64,000 bases of DNA, taken from CAVYUC01 sp963771595 (GTDB taxonomy: Bacteria; Bacteroidota; Bacteroidia; Bacteroidales; Prolixibacteraceae). The stretch lies in the NCBI GenBank assembly GCA_963771595.1, contig CAVYUC010000007.1, positions 372,001-436,000 on the forward strand. Direction: 5' to 3'. The position numbers were made by a program, and so were the translations under genes. Below are positions 54,139 to 62,759 of this stretch, piece after piece; the stretch's first letter is position 1; each line of letters begins with the position of its first letter. Under the pieces are notes generated by a model. That model did no database searches and was not told the origin of the DNA. It saw nothing but the letters and a program-made list of their open reading frames with translations.

Positions 54139-56595
54139 CTAATTCTTTTCTTCCGGAATTTTGGCCGATTCAGCTAGGTTAATAATTTCGCGGATGGATT
54201 GAATCAGCGGGTCTATCATTTTTGGTACTTTTTCCGGTTCTTTCCGGCGCAAGGTAATATGCTCCAGCTCCGAGAGTTCGTTCACCGTTTCAGAAAGTCC
54301 GAAATACCGGAACGACGGTATCAGTTTATGCGCTTTTTCTCCTATTCCCTTCCAGTTTTTTTCCGCTAAATCGTGTTCAAAACCTTCTATTGCAGCTTTC
54401 GAATTTCGGACAAAAGTATTAATCATTTGATTGAAAAAATCAAAATCGCCGCCTGCATTTTTCAAAAGAAGGTCAGTATCAAAAACTAAAACAGGTTTGT
54501 CCTGAATATTTTCTTTTTCCTGATCTTTTTTCGTGACTGCTGTTTCATCTTCCTGAACTTCAATATCGAGCAAAGCACAAATTTTATTGTAGAAATCTTC
54601 TTCCCGGAAAGGTTTTAAAATGAAATCATTAAATCCGCTGTTCATGTATTTTTTAATATCGCTTCTTAAAATATTCGCCGTTACAGCCATCATTTTGGTA
54701 TCCCGGTTTAAATTGTCGTTGCCTGATTTCACTGTTTCCAAAACCTCAACCCCCGACATGCCCGGCATATGAATATCAAGTAAAACAACATCGAATTTAA
54801 CTTCCCGAAGCAATTTCAGCGCTTCGTTTCCATCAAAAGCAATTTCATAATCTGTTTTCCAGCCTTTTAACAATGATTTTGCAAGCAGCACATTGTTTTC
54901 ATCGTCATCAACATACAGAATTTTTTTCCCTTTTAGTAAATTGAATTTGATGTTGTATTTTTTTTCTTCCAAAACCAGTTCCTTTTTACCCGGAATTTCA
55001 AAAGGCAGAATCACCGAGAATGCCGATCCTTTATTCAACTCACTTTCAGCAGTTAACCTTCCATTGAGTAAATCCACAAGTTTGCGGGTAATGGTTAGTC
55101 CAAGCCCAATTCCTTTTCGTAATTTATCGTTGTTTAAATCGGATTGCACAAATTCATCGAAAATCTTATTCAAATCCTCTTTTGATATTCCCGTTCCGGT
55201 ATCTTTTATTTGAAAGCGAAGGAAAACCTTCCGGTTTTTTATCTTTTCGGCAAAAAGATTAAGGGAAATTGTTCCCTTATCCGTGAATTTAATAGCATTT
55301 GATGCCAGGTTCATTAAAATCTGTTTTATGCGAAAAGGATCGCCAATCAAGAGTTCGGGAACATTCTGATCGATAAAAATATTAAATGCAAGGTTCTTTG
55401 CGCTTGCCTGCAAAAACATGGATTCATGCACATTTTTAACAAGATAATGAGAATTGAAAGGTACTTTTTCAATATAAACTTTTCCCATGTTCAGTTTAAA
55501 AAGAAAAAGGATTTCATTAACCACAGAAAGCAAATGCTCGGAAGACTGGTTAATCAGACGGCTGTATTTTAGTTGCTTTTTGGTAAGATCTGTTTTTCTG
55601 AGCAAATCGGTAAAACCAATTATTGAGTTTAAAGGAGTTCTGATTTCGTGGCTCATATTGGCAAGAAACAGCGATTTTGCCTTGTCTGCCTCCTCTGCCT
55701 CTTTTTTAGCGCGAATCAGATTTTTTTCGATTTCCTTTTCTTTAGTGACATTCTGAAAGATTAAAGCACCGCCGGCCACCTCATTTTTGATATCGCGCAC
55801 CGGTGTTGAACTAACAAAATATATCTCCTTTTTCATCCTGACTTCCCCTTCCGAAAATTTTCCGTCCAAAGCATTGCGGTAAAATGGATAAAGTCTTTTC
55901 TGCATTTTTTCATCGTAAACTTCAAACAGCGTTTTTCCGGTGAAAAAAGAGTTGGTAAGATTGAAACGTTCTTTTTCACGACCTCCTGCCAACACATGCC
56001 GGTAATCGGTATCGAAAAGAAAAACATCCATATCCGGAAGGTTTTCAATCAGAATTTCCTGGTAATCTATTAAATCATTCGGATCATCGCCGGTAAAATT
56101 TAATCCGGCCGCAATAAGTTCCTGATCATTTCCAAATCTTACTTTTTCCAAAAGAACCTTAACAGGCAGCAAAATTTGGTTTTTCGAGTTCATTTTGGCA
56201 TTAAAAACCTGCGGTTTACCTGTTTGCAGAAGTTCCGAAGTTTTTTCCTGCAGTTGCGTAAAACTTTCAGGTTCAAAAAATTCATTTAACTGAAATGTTG
56301 AATCCTCTCCCCTGTTCCCTGCAAAACTTTTAAAACTGCCCGAGTATCTGACCAGTTTAAAACTGGAATCGATAAATAATATGGCATCCTGCCTTGTATT
56401 TTTATTTTCAGAAGAAAAAGAAGAAGATGAAGAAGAATCAGGTATTAATTCAAGCTTGGCTGTTTTAATTTTATGGCTCAGCACCTCAAGTGCCTCATCC
56501 AGTTCAGCCATTTCTTCCACATTGTAGTTGTTCTCTTTTAGCCCCTGAATGAGCCTGGAGATTTGCTCCAAATGCGTATTTATATCATTCTCCAT
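54139..56595 (-). CDS. Hybrid sensor histidine kinase with receiver and Hpt domains
   Basis: An 818-residue soluble hybrid kinase. Two PAS-like segments occupy about residues 65-290 ('DAILFIDSSFKLVRYSGSF', 'ENLPDMDVFLFDTDYRHVLAGG'), then HisKA with the phospho-His in 'LANMSHEIRTPLNSIIGF', a HATPase_c domain ('ILMNLASNAIKFTDKG', 'DTGTGISKEDL', 'GIGLGLTIT'), a receiver with 'FDVVLLDIHMPGMSG', and a C-terminal Hpt domain ('IGEKAHKLIPSFRYFGL'). No transmembrane segment is seen, so it senses in the cytoplasm. A poly-Ser linker (SSSSSFSSE) lies near residue 55. Confidence 0.92.
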   Translation of the reverse strand: MENDINTHLEQISRLIQGLKENNYNVEEMAELDEALEVLSHKIKTAKLELIPDSSSSSSFSSENKNTRQDAILFIDSSFKLVRYSGSFKSFAGNRGEDSTFQLNEFFEPESFTQLQEKTSELLQTGKPQVFNAKMNSKNQILLPVKVLLEKVRFGNDQELIAAGLNFTGDDPNDLIDYQEILIENLPDMDVFLFDTDYRHVLAGGREKERFNLTNSFFTGKTLFEVYDEKMQKRLYPFYRNALDGKFSEGEVRMKKEIYFVSSTPVRDIKNEVAGGALIFQNVTKEKEIEKNLIRAKKEAEEADKAKSLFLANMSHEIRTPLNSIIGFTDLLRKTDLTKKQLKYSRLINQSSEHLLSVVNEILFLFKLNMGKVYIEKVPFNSHYLVKNVHESMFLQASAKNLAFNIFIDQNVPELLIGDPFRIKQILMNLASNAIKFTDKGTISLNLFAEKIKNRKVFLRFQIKDTGTGISKEDLNKIFDEFVQSDLNNDKLRKGIGLGLTITRKLVDLLNGRLTAESELNKGSAFSVILPFEIPGKKELVLEEKKYNIKFNLLKGKKILYVDDDENNVLLAKSLLKGWKTDYEIAFDGNEALKLLREVKFDVVLLDIHMPGMSGVEVLETVKSGNDNLNRDTKMMAVTANILRSDIKKYMNSGFNDFILKPFREEDFYNKICALLDIEVQEDETAVTKKDQEKENIQDKPVLVFDTDLLLKNAGGDFDFFNQMINTFVRNSKAAIEGFEHDLAEKNWKGIGEKAHKLIPSFRYFGLSETVNELSELEHITLRRKEPEKVPKMIDPLIQSIREIINLAESAKIPEEKN

Positions 56596-56680
56596 AGTTA
56601 ATACGTAAATGAATTCGGCAAAAGATATTTATTTTTCACGAAAATGCCAATAATAATTCCTTTCCTGCAATGTGTCCATT

Positions 56681-57376
56681 TTAAACATACTGATTTCGGT
56701 GAATGGACAACACCTTGTCTTTTCGCATAATTGTGTAACCATAAAAAATTGACAACATACCCAGCAATTCAGTAACAAATAATACCTCAACATGGCCAAA
56801 TCGGGTAAACGAACCGCCAATTCCTGGCAATAATGCGCCCACAGCAATAAACACATTACCCAAAAACCGGGCATGTGTGCGACCTAATTTTGCATATTTT
56901 ATTGCAGAAAATATTGCCCCGCCAAACAAAAAAACAAACGAATAAATATTGATAAACGGCGAAAACATCCTCACCCACTGCCACTCGAAAACTTTACCCG
57001 TTAACCTGAAATCGAAACCGGCAGGCAACGATACCGGCGAAATCATTATAAAAACAGAGGCAATAAAAATTATGGAAACAAAAATTACCGTTAACATATC
57101 GGCAATTTTCTTTTTAACGAGCAAATAAACAGTTCCCTGCGCCAGTGGAAAGCCGCCAAGCAATGCCCCGGCTATGTACCAGATGCGGGTATTAAATTCT
57201 GACCAGCCGGCAAGGGCATTTATACTTTCGGTTAGTGTGCCGATGCCGTATATGAGCACTCCTATTGTCCACCATAAAAGGTATTTAGCCTGTGGTTTTT
57301 TACGATAATGATTCAGAATTTTAAAAAAAAATACAAAAGCAATTATGGTTGTAACAATGGGTATGTAATTCACCAT
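56681..57376 (-). CDS. Seven-helix membrane protein, unknown
   Basis: A 231-residue polytopic protein with about seven hydrophobic helices, starting 'IPIVTTIIAFVFFFKILNHYRKKPQAKYLLWW' and ending 'ELLGMLSIFYGYTIMRKDK'. The layout resembles 7TM membrane-associated sensor modules, but I do not recognise the family. It lies directly upstream of the hybrid kinase gene on the same strand with about 85 bases between, so it may supply a membrane input to the otherwise soluble kinase; this is inference. Confidence 0.65.
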   Translation of the reverse strand: MVNYIPIVTTIIAFVFFFKILNHYRKKPQAKYLLWWTIGVLIYGIGTLTESINALAGWSEFNTRIWYIAGALLGGFPLAQGTVYLLVKKKIADMLTVIFVSIIFIASVFIMISPVSLPAGFDFRLTGKVFEWQWVRMFSPFINIYSFVFLFGGAIFSAIKYAKLGRTHARFLGNVFIAVGALLPGIGGSFTRFGHVEVLFVTELLGMLSIFYGYTIMRKDKVLSIHRNQYV

Positions 57377-57523
57377 TTTTCTTTCAGTTTAGCATTATCC
57401 AGTTAAATAACACAGGCAGCAAATTTATGTTGACGTTCGAATAAAAAAATCCAAAAATGTTTCGCTCCGGAAAAAGTGAATCCAATTATGTGTTGTAATT
57501 TTGTTTTGAAACTAAAACAAAAA

Positions 57524-58251
57524 ATGCGAAAAAGAAGCTTCATATTGATATTGATTTGTTTTTCTATGATTGTTTTATTGCAGAATTGCAACAACAGCAA
57601 CAACAGCAACAACAGAACAACAACAACAACACAACAACAAACAACAACAACAACAACAACAACAACAATCAAAATCCGGTTATATCAACCGACACATTTT
57701 CTGGGATTTCGATGTTTAACGGTGAAAATCTGGATGGATGGAAAATAACTGCATTTGGTACCGAAGGTCCGGTTCAGGTGACCGGCAACACCATTGTTCT
57801 TGGAATGGGCGACGGATTAACCGGAATTACCTGGACCGGCGCTTTTCCGAAAATAAATTATGAAGTGAGTCTGGAAGCCCAAAAGTTAAGCGGAAACGAT
57901 TTTTTCTGCGGCATCACTTTTCCTGTTGATTCCACTTTTTGTTCGTTTATTGTAGGTGGCTGGGGCGGCCCTGTTGTTGGGCTGAGCACTGTTGACGGCC
58001 GCGACGCTTCCGAAAACAGCACAAAAATTCTGAAAAGATTCGAAAAAGAGGTGTGGTATAGAATCAGGCTAAAAGTTACAGCGTCTAAAATTGAAGCCTG
58101 GATCGACAATGAAAAAGTAGTGGATTTTAAAACCGAAGGCCACGAAATTTATATCCGCCCCGAAGTTCAATTGTCGAAACCATTTGGGATTGCATCGTGG
58201 ATTACCACTGCGGCTTTGCGAAACATTCGTTTGGAGAAAATAGAAAACTAA
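57524..58251 (+). pseudogene. DUF1080 lipoprotein interrupted by a frameshift in a CAA/AAC tract
   Basis: A lipoprotein-like signal ('MRKRSFILILICFSMIVLLQNC') starts at 57524 in one frame, while the DUF1080 (3-keto-disaccharide hydrolase-type) domain, 'FSGISMFNGENLDGWKITAFG' to 'RNIRLEKIEN', is in another. The junction is a repeat of AAC/ACA/CAA units (about 57586-57667). One extra base in this tract, for example AGC for AG at about 57617, would join them through an Asn/Thr-rich linker. The interruption may be a sequencing error, a mutation, or slip-strand phase variation. The stop overlaps the convergent helicase by four bases. Confidence 0.75.
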
Positions 58252-59486
58252 CTTTTTTTCCGTTTCTTTTTTAACTTCTGCAATTCCATTTCATTTTCGC
58301 GAATGAGTTTGCGCCAGTTGTAATCCGTGTCTTTGGTAAAATCGAGTGTCTCCCGGTACATGTTTTTATCAATTTCAAGCACCGAAATTTCCTTATCCAG
58401 AAATTTTTCTATGTCCGCCAGCAAATCTTTTTCTTCGGAGCTGCAAAATGAAACAGCCTGTCCTTTTTTTGTGCCACGTCCGGTGCGGCCAACGCGATGC
58501 ACATAATTCGCCGGAACTTCGGGTAAATCGTAATTCACCACAAAATCCACATTCGGGATATCAATTCCCCGGGCGCTAACATCGGTGGCTATTAACAGTT
58601 TTAGTGTTCCTTTTTTAAATGCTTCCATTGTTTGTGTCCGCTCTGCCTGCTCCTTATCGCTGTGAATTGTATTTCCATGAATACCAACACGTTCCATAGC
58701 CTTTTTCACTCGCTCGGCTCGCACTTTTGTACGTACAAAAACCAGAATTTTGCTTTCCGCATTTTCATTTACCAACCGCTCGAGAAAAGCGCGTTTATCA
58801 TCCATTTCAATAAAAGCCACCGAATGTTCGATATTTTTAGCCACCGGATTTTTGGGAGAAATCTGAATTCGTATCGGTTTTTTTACCAGCGAATAAGCCA
58901 GCTTCTTAATTTTAGCATCGATGGTTGCTGAAAAGAAAAGCGTTTGTCTTTTTTGCGGCAGAAATTTTATTAGATCATTAATGTCTTTAATAAATCCGAG
59001 GTCGAGCATGTGGTCGGCTTCGTCCAGGATCAGAATTTCCACCTGGTGTAACTTCAGGTAACCCTGGCTCACCAAATCAAACAGGCGGCCGGGTGTGGCA
59101 ATTAAAACATCCGCTCCTTTTTCCAGCTGATCAATTTGTGGCTGTTGCTCAACGCCACCAAAAATGCCTATTATTTTAATCCCGGTATTGTGGCCGGTTT
59201 TCTTAAAAACTTCGGTTATTTGTTGTGCCAGTTCGTGTGTCGGAACCATCACCAGACATTTTATTCCGCCGGTGTGTTTTATCTTTTTGCCCTGCTGTAT
59301 TTTGTGAATTACAGGAATTGCAAAAGCTGCTGTTTTTCCGGTGCCGGTTTGTGCAATTGCCAAAACATCTTCCCCTTTTAATATTGGTGGAATGGCTTTA
59401 AACTGAATGTCGGTTGGCCTCCGGAATCCCTGTTTTTCAAGGTTCTTTTTTATTTCAAAGGAGATGGAATATTCTTCAAACTTCAT
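58248..59486 (-). CDS. DEAD-box RNA helicase
   Basis: A 412-residue ATP-dependent RNA helicase with the full motif set: Q motif 'FRRPTDIQFKAIP', I 'AQTGTGKT', II 'LDEADHML', III 'SAT', V 'DVSARGIDIPN' and VI 'HRVGRTGR'. A basic C-terminal tail ('ELQKLKKKRKKS') may bind RNA. The organisation matches RhlE/DeaD-like small helicases involved in ribosome assembly or cold adaptation; the paralogue cannot be fixed. Confidence 0.93.
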   Translation of the reverse strand: MKFEEYSISFEIKKNLEKQGFRRPTDIQFKAIPPILKGEDVLAIAQTGTGKTAAFAIPVIHKIQQGKKIKHTGGIKCLVMVPTHELAQQITEVFKKTGHNTGIKIIGIFGGVEQQPQIDQLEKGADVLIATPGRLFDLVSQGYLKLHQVEILILDEADHMLDLGFIKDINDLIKFLPQKRQTLFFSATIDAKIKKLAYSLVKKPIRIQISPKNPVAKNIEHSVAFIEMDDKRAFLERLVNENAESKILVFVRTKVRAERVKKAMERVGIHGNTIHSDKEQAERTQTMEAFKKGTLKLLIATDVSARGIDIPNVDFVVNYDLPEVPANYVHRVGRTGRGTKKGQAVSFCSSEEKDLLADIEKFLDKEISVLEIDKNMYRETLDFTKDTDYNWRKLIRENEMELQKLKKKRKKS

Positions 59487-59597
59487 TTTAAAACTTTTCA
59501 GGCTGCAAAGATAACTTTAAACACTAACAATTGATAAAAGTCCACAATCTGTATCATCTGAATAATCTGCGATTAAATAAATTCACAAAAACGCAAA

Positions 59598-60011
59598 TTA
59601 CAAACTGGCCCAGATTCTTGCCAGAGAATAGCCCGGAGCTTTAATTTGCAAATCGAGAAAATATCCAAAAGGTGTTTGAACAGTTTCAAATTCAGCATTT
59701 TGCAGCCGCTTCTCTGCCATTTCAAAAAGTTGTTTGGTGAATTCAACCGAAGCTTTGGATTCAGAAAGATGTGCAAACGAATGCAGGATAATTTTTTTAC
59801 AGTCATTTTTCCTTGCTGTCCATTTCAGGTGGTTCACCAGTTTCTTTTCCCGGCTTTTTACATCGTATTCCTCATCATTTTCTTCCACCTGAATAAATGC
59901 CAGAATTGAATCGGTAAATGTTTTTCCATCAACAATGTCTTCTGCCGATTCCAGGTTTTTCTGAGCCGGTGTATATCCAAACTCATCAACATACATCACC
60001 AGTACCTTCAC
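59598..60011 (-). CDS. Free-standing threonyl-tRNA synthetase editing domain protein
   Basis: A 137-residue protein resembling the archaeal ThrRS N-terminal editing domain: it starts 'MKVLVMYVDEFGYTP', has 'KKIILHSFAHLSESKAS' with the His/Ser active-site region, and ends with 'VQTPFGYFLDLQIKAPGYSLARIW', the typical TPFGY-x-x-DLQIKAPGHSLAR-like pattern. Such domains hydrolyse Ser-tRNA-Thr and are related to D-aminoacyl-tRNA deacylases. A stand-alone copy may proofread in trans. It lies downstream of two haem-binding genes, but a functional link is not evident. Confidence 0.85.
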   Translation of the reverse strand: MKVLVMYVDEFGYTPAQKNLESAEDIVDGKTFTDSILAFIQVEENDEEYDVKSREKKLVNHLKWTARKNDCKKIILHSFAHLSESKASVEFTKQLFEMAEKRLQNAEFETVQTPFGYFLDLQIKAPGYSLARIWASL

Positions 60012-60097
60012 TTCACTATTATTTTGTTAATATTTGGTTTTTCGAACTGTAAAACTCCAGCAGTTCCTTTGTAAATTGAATCTTTTCAGTGCATCAA

Positions 60098-60568
60098 TCA
60101 CTGAGTTTCGACGGCAATTATTTCTTCACTTAGCTTGTCGGTCCAGGCGCACAAATCAGCGATTTGTTCATCGCTCAACTTTGCTCCCGGATGCATTTTT
60201 AAATAGGATTTTATCGGCATTTTATGGGCTTTAACTTCTTTGCAGATTTCTTCAAGCGCTTCTACCTGATCGTAAACATCCATTTTATTCCAGTCCGAAA
60301 AATTCAACTCCTTTTTTCCATCCAGAATATGCGAGTTTATCATCCAGGCAACCGGCGTAAAATGGTGGTACCAAAGATAATTGGTATTGTTTGAGTGGCA
60401 GTCGAAACAGGAAGTTGCCAGAATTGATTTAACACTGTCCGGCACATTTTCCTGTTTAATAATATGGTCTGCAGTAATTAAACCTTCATTTTTTTGAGGT
60501 TGAAAAATCGGGACAAACAATACAGCAGCCACCGCCACCAACACAATAATCAAAATAATTTTACGCAT
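60098..60568 (-). CDS. Haem-binding domain protein
   Basis: A 156-residue protein with an N-terminal signal/anchor ('MRKIILIIVLVAVAAVLFVPIF'), one haem motif CFDCH ('LATSCFDCHSNNTNYLWYHHFTPVAWMINSHI') and a second helical region, matching the 'haem-binding domain' family often annotated in Bacteroidota. The His-rich 'WYHHFTP' may provide an axial ligand. It follows the other CxxCH protein by 8 bases on the same strand, so the two probably form one respiratory-linked operon. Confidence 0.85.
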   Translation of the reverse strand: MRKIILIIVLVAVAAVLFVPIFQPQKNEGLITADHIIKQENVPDSVKSILATSCFDCHSNNTNYLWYHHFTPVAWMINSHILDGKKELNFSDWNKMDVYDQVEALEEICKEVKAHKMPIKSYLKMHPGAKLSDEQIADLCAWTDKLSEEIIAVETQ

Positions 60569-60576
60569 TACAAAAC

Positions 60577-60966
60577 TTAATTTTTAATCAAAGCATTTGC
60601 TTCCTTTTCAACCCATTCTTTGAGTATTTGGGATTCTTCATCAGAAAGTTTTCTGTCAGGAAATTTCTCGAGGAATTTTTTGGGCGGCATTTCACCTTTT
60701 TCCAAAACTTCAACAATGTCGCGGTATTTCCCGATTTTTTTAAACGATGACAATTCATCGAGGGTCTTAAAATCGAGTTTTTCCTTGGCATCATCATTTT
60801 TCGAATCGGTGTTATGGCATCCAAAACACGAATGTTCCACAATGGCCTGCACTTTTTCGGGCATAACAACTTCAGCTTTACTTTTCGTCTCTTTTTCCGA
60901 TGCATTTGAAACGAATGTTCCCAAAAGTAAAACTGCGCATCCTAAAATTAACTTGTTCATTTTCAT
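60577..60966 (-). CDS. Small c-type cytochrome-like haem-binding protein
   Basis: A 129-residue exported protein: signal peptide 'MKMNKLILGCAVLLLGTFVSNAS' and one CxxCH site ('VEHSCFGCHNTDSKNDDAK') in a small haem-binding domain with 'GEMPPKKFLEKFPDRKLSDEE', in which Met or His could be the second ligand. The ATG at 60966 or 60960 both suit. It precedes the second haem-binding gene. They may transfer electrons or act in haem trafficking. Confidence 0.8.
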   Translation of the reverse strand: MKMNKLILGCAVLLLGTFVSNASEKETKSKAEVVMPEKVQAIVEHSCFGCHNTDSKNDDAKEKLDFKTLDELSSFKKIGKYRDIVEVLEKGEMPPKKFLEKFPDRKLSDEESQILKEWVEKEANALIKN

Positions 60967-61073
60967 TTTGTAAGATATTAAGTTTAAAAGAATTCTCAAA
61001 TTTTTGGCAACAGCCGGAAATGTAAAATTCCTTTCCTGTTTTCTTTATTCCCCGAAATTGTATTTCAACATAA

Positions 61074-61090
61074 TTCTACTTTAACAGATT
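61074..61090 (+). repeat. IS terminal inverted repeat, transposase 3' side
   Basis: TTCTACTTTAACAGATT. It includes the transposase stop codon (TAA at 61083-61081 on the minus strand). Confidence 0.9.
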
Positions 61091-62418
61091 TCAGTTTGTT
61101 TGTCAAAAGCAAGGTTTATATCGTTTTGTCGTCGGCAATGTCGTTCAAATATTTGGTCAATCATATCGTCTTCCGACATCTGCCGGTATAGCTTGAAAAT
61201 AATCCATCGTTTAATATCATGTGCAGACAGCAATGGAATATTGTCAAAGCATAGCAATTTCTCTTTCAGGATAAAAGTTGACAGTAAAAAATTAAGCGCT
61301 ATTTGATGATGCCATGCCAACCACTTGCGTGTCTGGTATTTGTCCATTCCTAAAATTTGCTTGTTTTCCTTGATGCAGTGTTCCACAAAAAAACGTTGGG
61401 CTTGCATATAGGCAATGCCTTTCTCAGAGTACTGTTCCAAATTGGCATTGGTGAAAGAGTATTTATATTCGTAATCCCCTTTCTTTGTCTTATTTCGGCG
61501 TATTACCAACAACCGGCGCAACATACGGTTGTTTTCTTTATCCCAAATATATACGGTACGAAAGTGATAATCAGCGAGCAACTTCCCTTTTGTTGTGTTG
61601 CGCACATCTATACGCTGCCAATCTTTTTCTGTAAGTTCTGACATATACCTGTCTGCCCTGGTACCTTCACACAAGGGTTTTTCTTTGGTTGGTTTGCGGC
61701 CTTTTCCGGAAGAGGGTGGAATCCCTATCTCACATTCTTCCAAATAAACAGTTAGATTGGAATGAATGTCAAGCATGTAGATAAAGCCCATATTTTCAAT
61801 GGCTTCTGCAAGTTCTATGCTGTTGCCATAATAACCGTCCCCGCCAACATAATCAAAGTCAATCCCCATTTCTTTTTGGTGCCCGATGATGTCCATGGCT
61901 ATTTCCCATTTAGGTTTAAAAATCCTGTCTCCTTCGGGAATGCCAGCTTCCTGACAACGCAAATCGTTATTGCACCAGGATTCCGGTAAAAACAACTGTG
62001 CATCTACCATAGAGGCAAAATCCCCATTGCTCAATGCTCCGAATACGGCTACCTGTGAGTTGCATATTTTCCCTGCATTGCCACAATATTGAGGGCTTAC
62101 ACCTACGCTTTTGTCCCCTTTCTTTTCCCAACCGCTTTCATCAATAATCAGTCCTGTCAGTTTTCTTTTGGGCAGACTATTACTTACATCTTTGGATACT
62201 TGATCCATTAGTGCCCTGTAATCCCAAGTGGATTCGGTTATGAAATGTTGCATTTGATGGTAGTTAGCAAACATCTCTTCGCTTATTCTTTCAATGTTAC
62301 TAAGTTCACTCATGAAAATTCCTTGACAGTAGGTTTGAGCTTTATCGAAAAAACGTTTTGTTTTATTTCTGAAAAATTGCTCATAATCAAACAAATAAGA
62401 ATCAAACCGCCCTGGCAA
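61081..62418 (-). CDS. IS701-family DDE transposase
   Basis: A 445-residue transposase of the DDE_5/IS701 type. Catalytic acidic residues are visible in 'LTGLIIDESGWEKKGDKSVGVSPQYCG' (first Asp), 'FDYVGGDGYYGN' (second Asp), and the Glu in the C-terminal helix near 'QRFFVEHCIKENKQ'. The start is unclear: the frame continues upstream without an ATG to about 62535, beginning here at TTG 62418, while ATGs at 62444 and 62438 lie in another phase. A one-base loss near 62420 would connect 'MDMEKHCA' to 'LPGRFDSYLFDYEQF', so the element could be slightly defective. Confidence 0.9.
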   Translation of the reverse strand: MPGRFDSYLFDYEQFFRNKTKRFFDKAQTYCQGIFMSELSNIERISEEMFANYHQMQHFITESTWDYRALMDQVSKDVSNSLPKRKLTGLIIDESGWEKKGDKSVGVSPQYCGNAGKICNSQVAVFGALSNGDFASMVDAQLFLPESWCNNDLRCQEAGIPEGDRIFKPKWEIAMDIIGHQKEMGIDFDYVGGDGYYGNSIELAEAIENMGFIYMLDIHSNLTVYLEECEIGIPPSSGKGRKPTKEKPLCEGTRADRYMSELTEKDWQRIDVRNTTKGKLLADYHFRTVYIWDKENNRMLRRLLVIRRNKTKKGDYEYKYSFTNANLEQYSEKGIAYMQAQRFFVEHCIKENKQILGMDKYQTRKWLAWHHQIALNFLLSTFILKEKLLCFDNIPLLSAHDIKRWIIFKLYRQMSEDDMIDQIFERHCRRQNDINLAFDKQTEIC

Positions 62419-62568
62419 CTGGCGCAGTGTTTCTCCATATCCATTCCTATTTTTAACTTGTATTAAACAATTTAATGATCTCCTTGTTTGTTTCTCGATC
62501 GTGTCATAAAGATAGTATTTATAACACTGTTATTCAAATATTTAATCCCTTTTATTCATGAAATTTTT

Positions 62569-62585
62569 AATCTGTTAAAGTAGAA
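62569..62585 (-). repeat. IS terminal inverted repeat, transposase 5' side
   Basis: AATCTGTTAAAGTAGAA, the exact reverse complement of the other end; 150 bases upstream of the transposase start. Confidence 0.9.
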
Positions 62586-62734
62586 ATAATTAATAAATTG
62601 GTTATTTTCAGGGAAAAATATACGCCAATTAAAAAGAATAAACACCGCAACTGATTTATTTGTTGAAGAGGAAGTTAAATTTTCGGTCGCCCTTTATTTC
62701 AATTATCAACTCTGTGTTCTCTGATTTTAAATAT

Positions 62735-62742
62735 TAACTTTG
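62735..62742 (+). promoter_or_regulatory. -7 element of the secreted protease gene
   Basis: TAACTTTG at 62735-62742 is an exact TAnnTTTG match, 18 bases before the ATG at 62760. The -33 region (TCTG near 62711) is weak. Confidence 0.4.
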
Positions 62743-62759
62743 GCGAAAATGTTAAATTT

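Larger units (their letters stand above)
61074..62585 (-). mobile_element. Complete IS701-like insertion sequence
   Basis: A 1512-bp element bounded by perfect 17-bp inverted repeats, TTCTACTTTAACAGATT (61074-61090) and AATCTGTTAAAGTAGAA (62569-62585), and flanked by the 4-bp direct repeat ATAA (61070-61073 and 62586-62589), the target duplication. It carries one DDE transposase of the IS701 type. The intact repeats and duplication suggest a recent insertion. It lies between the small cytochrome and the secreted protease, interrupting no visible gene. Confidence 0.92.
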
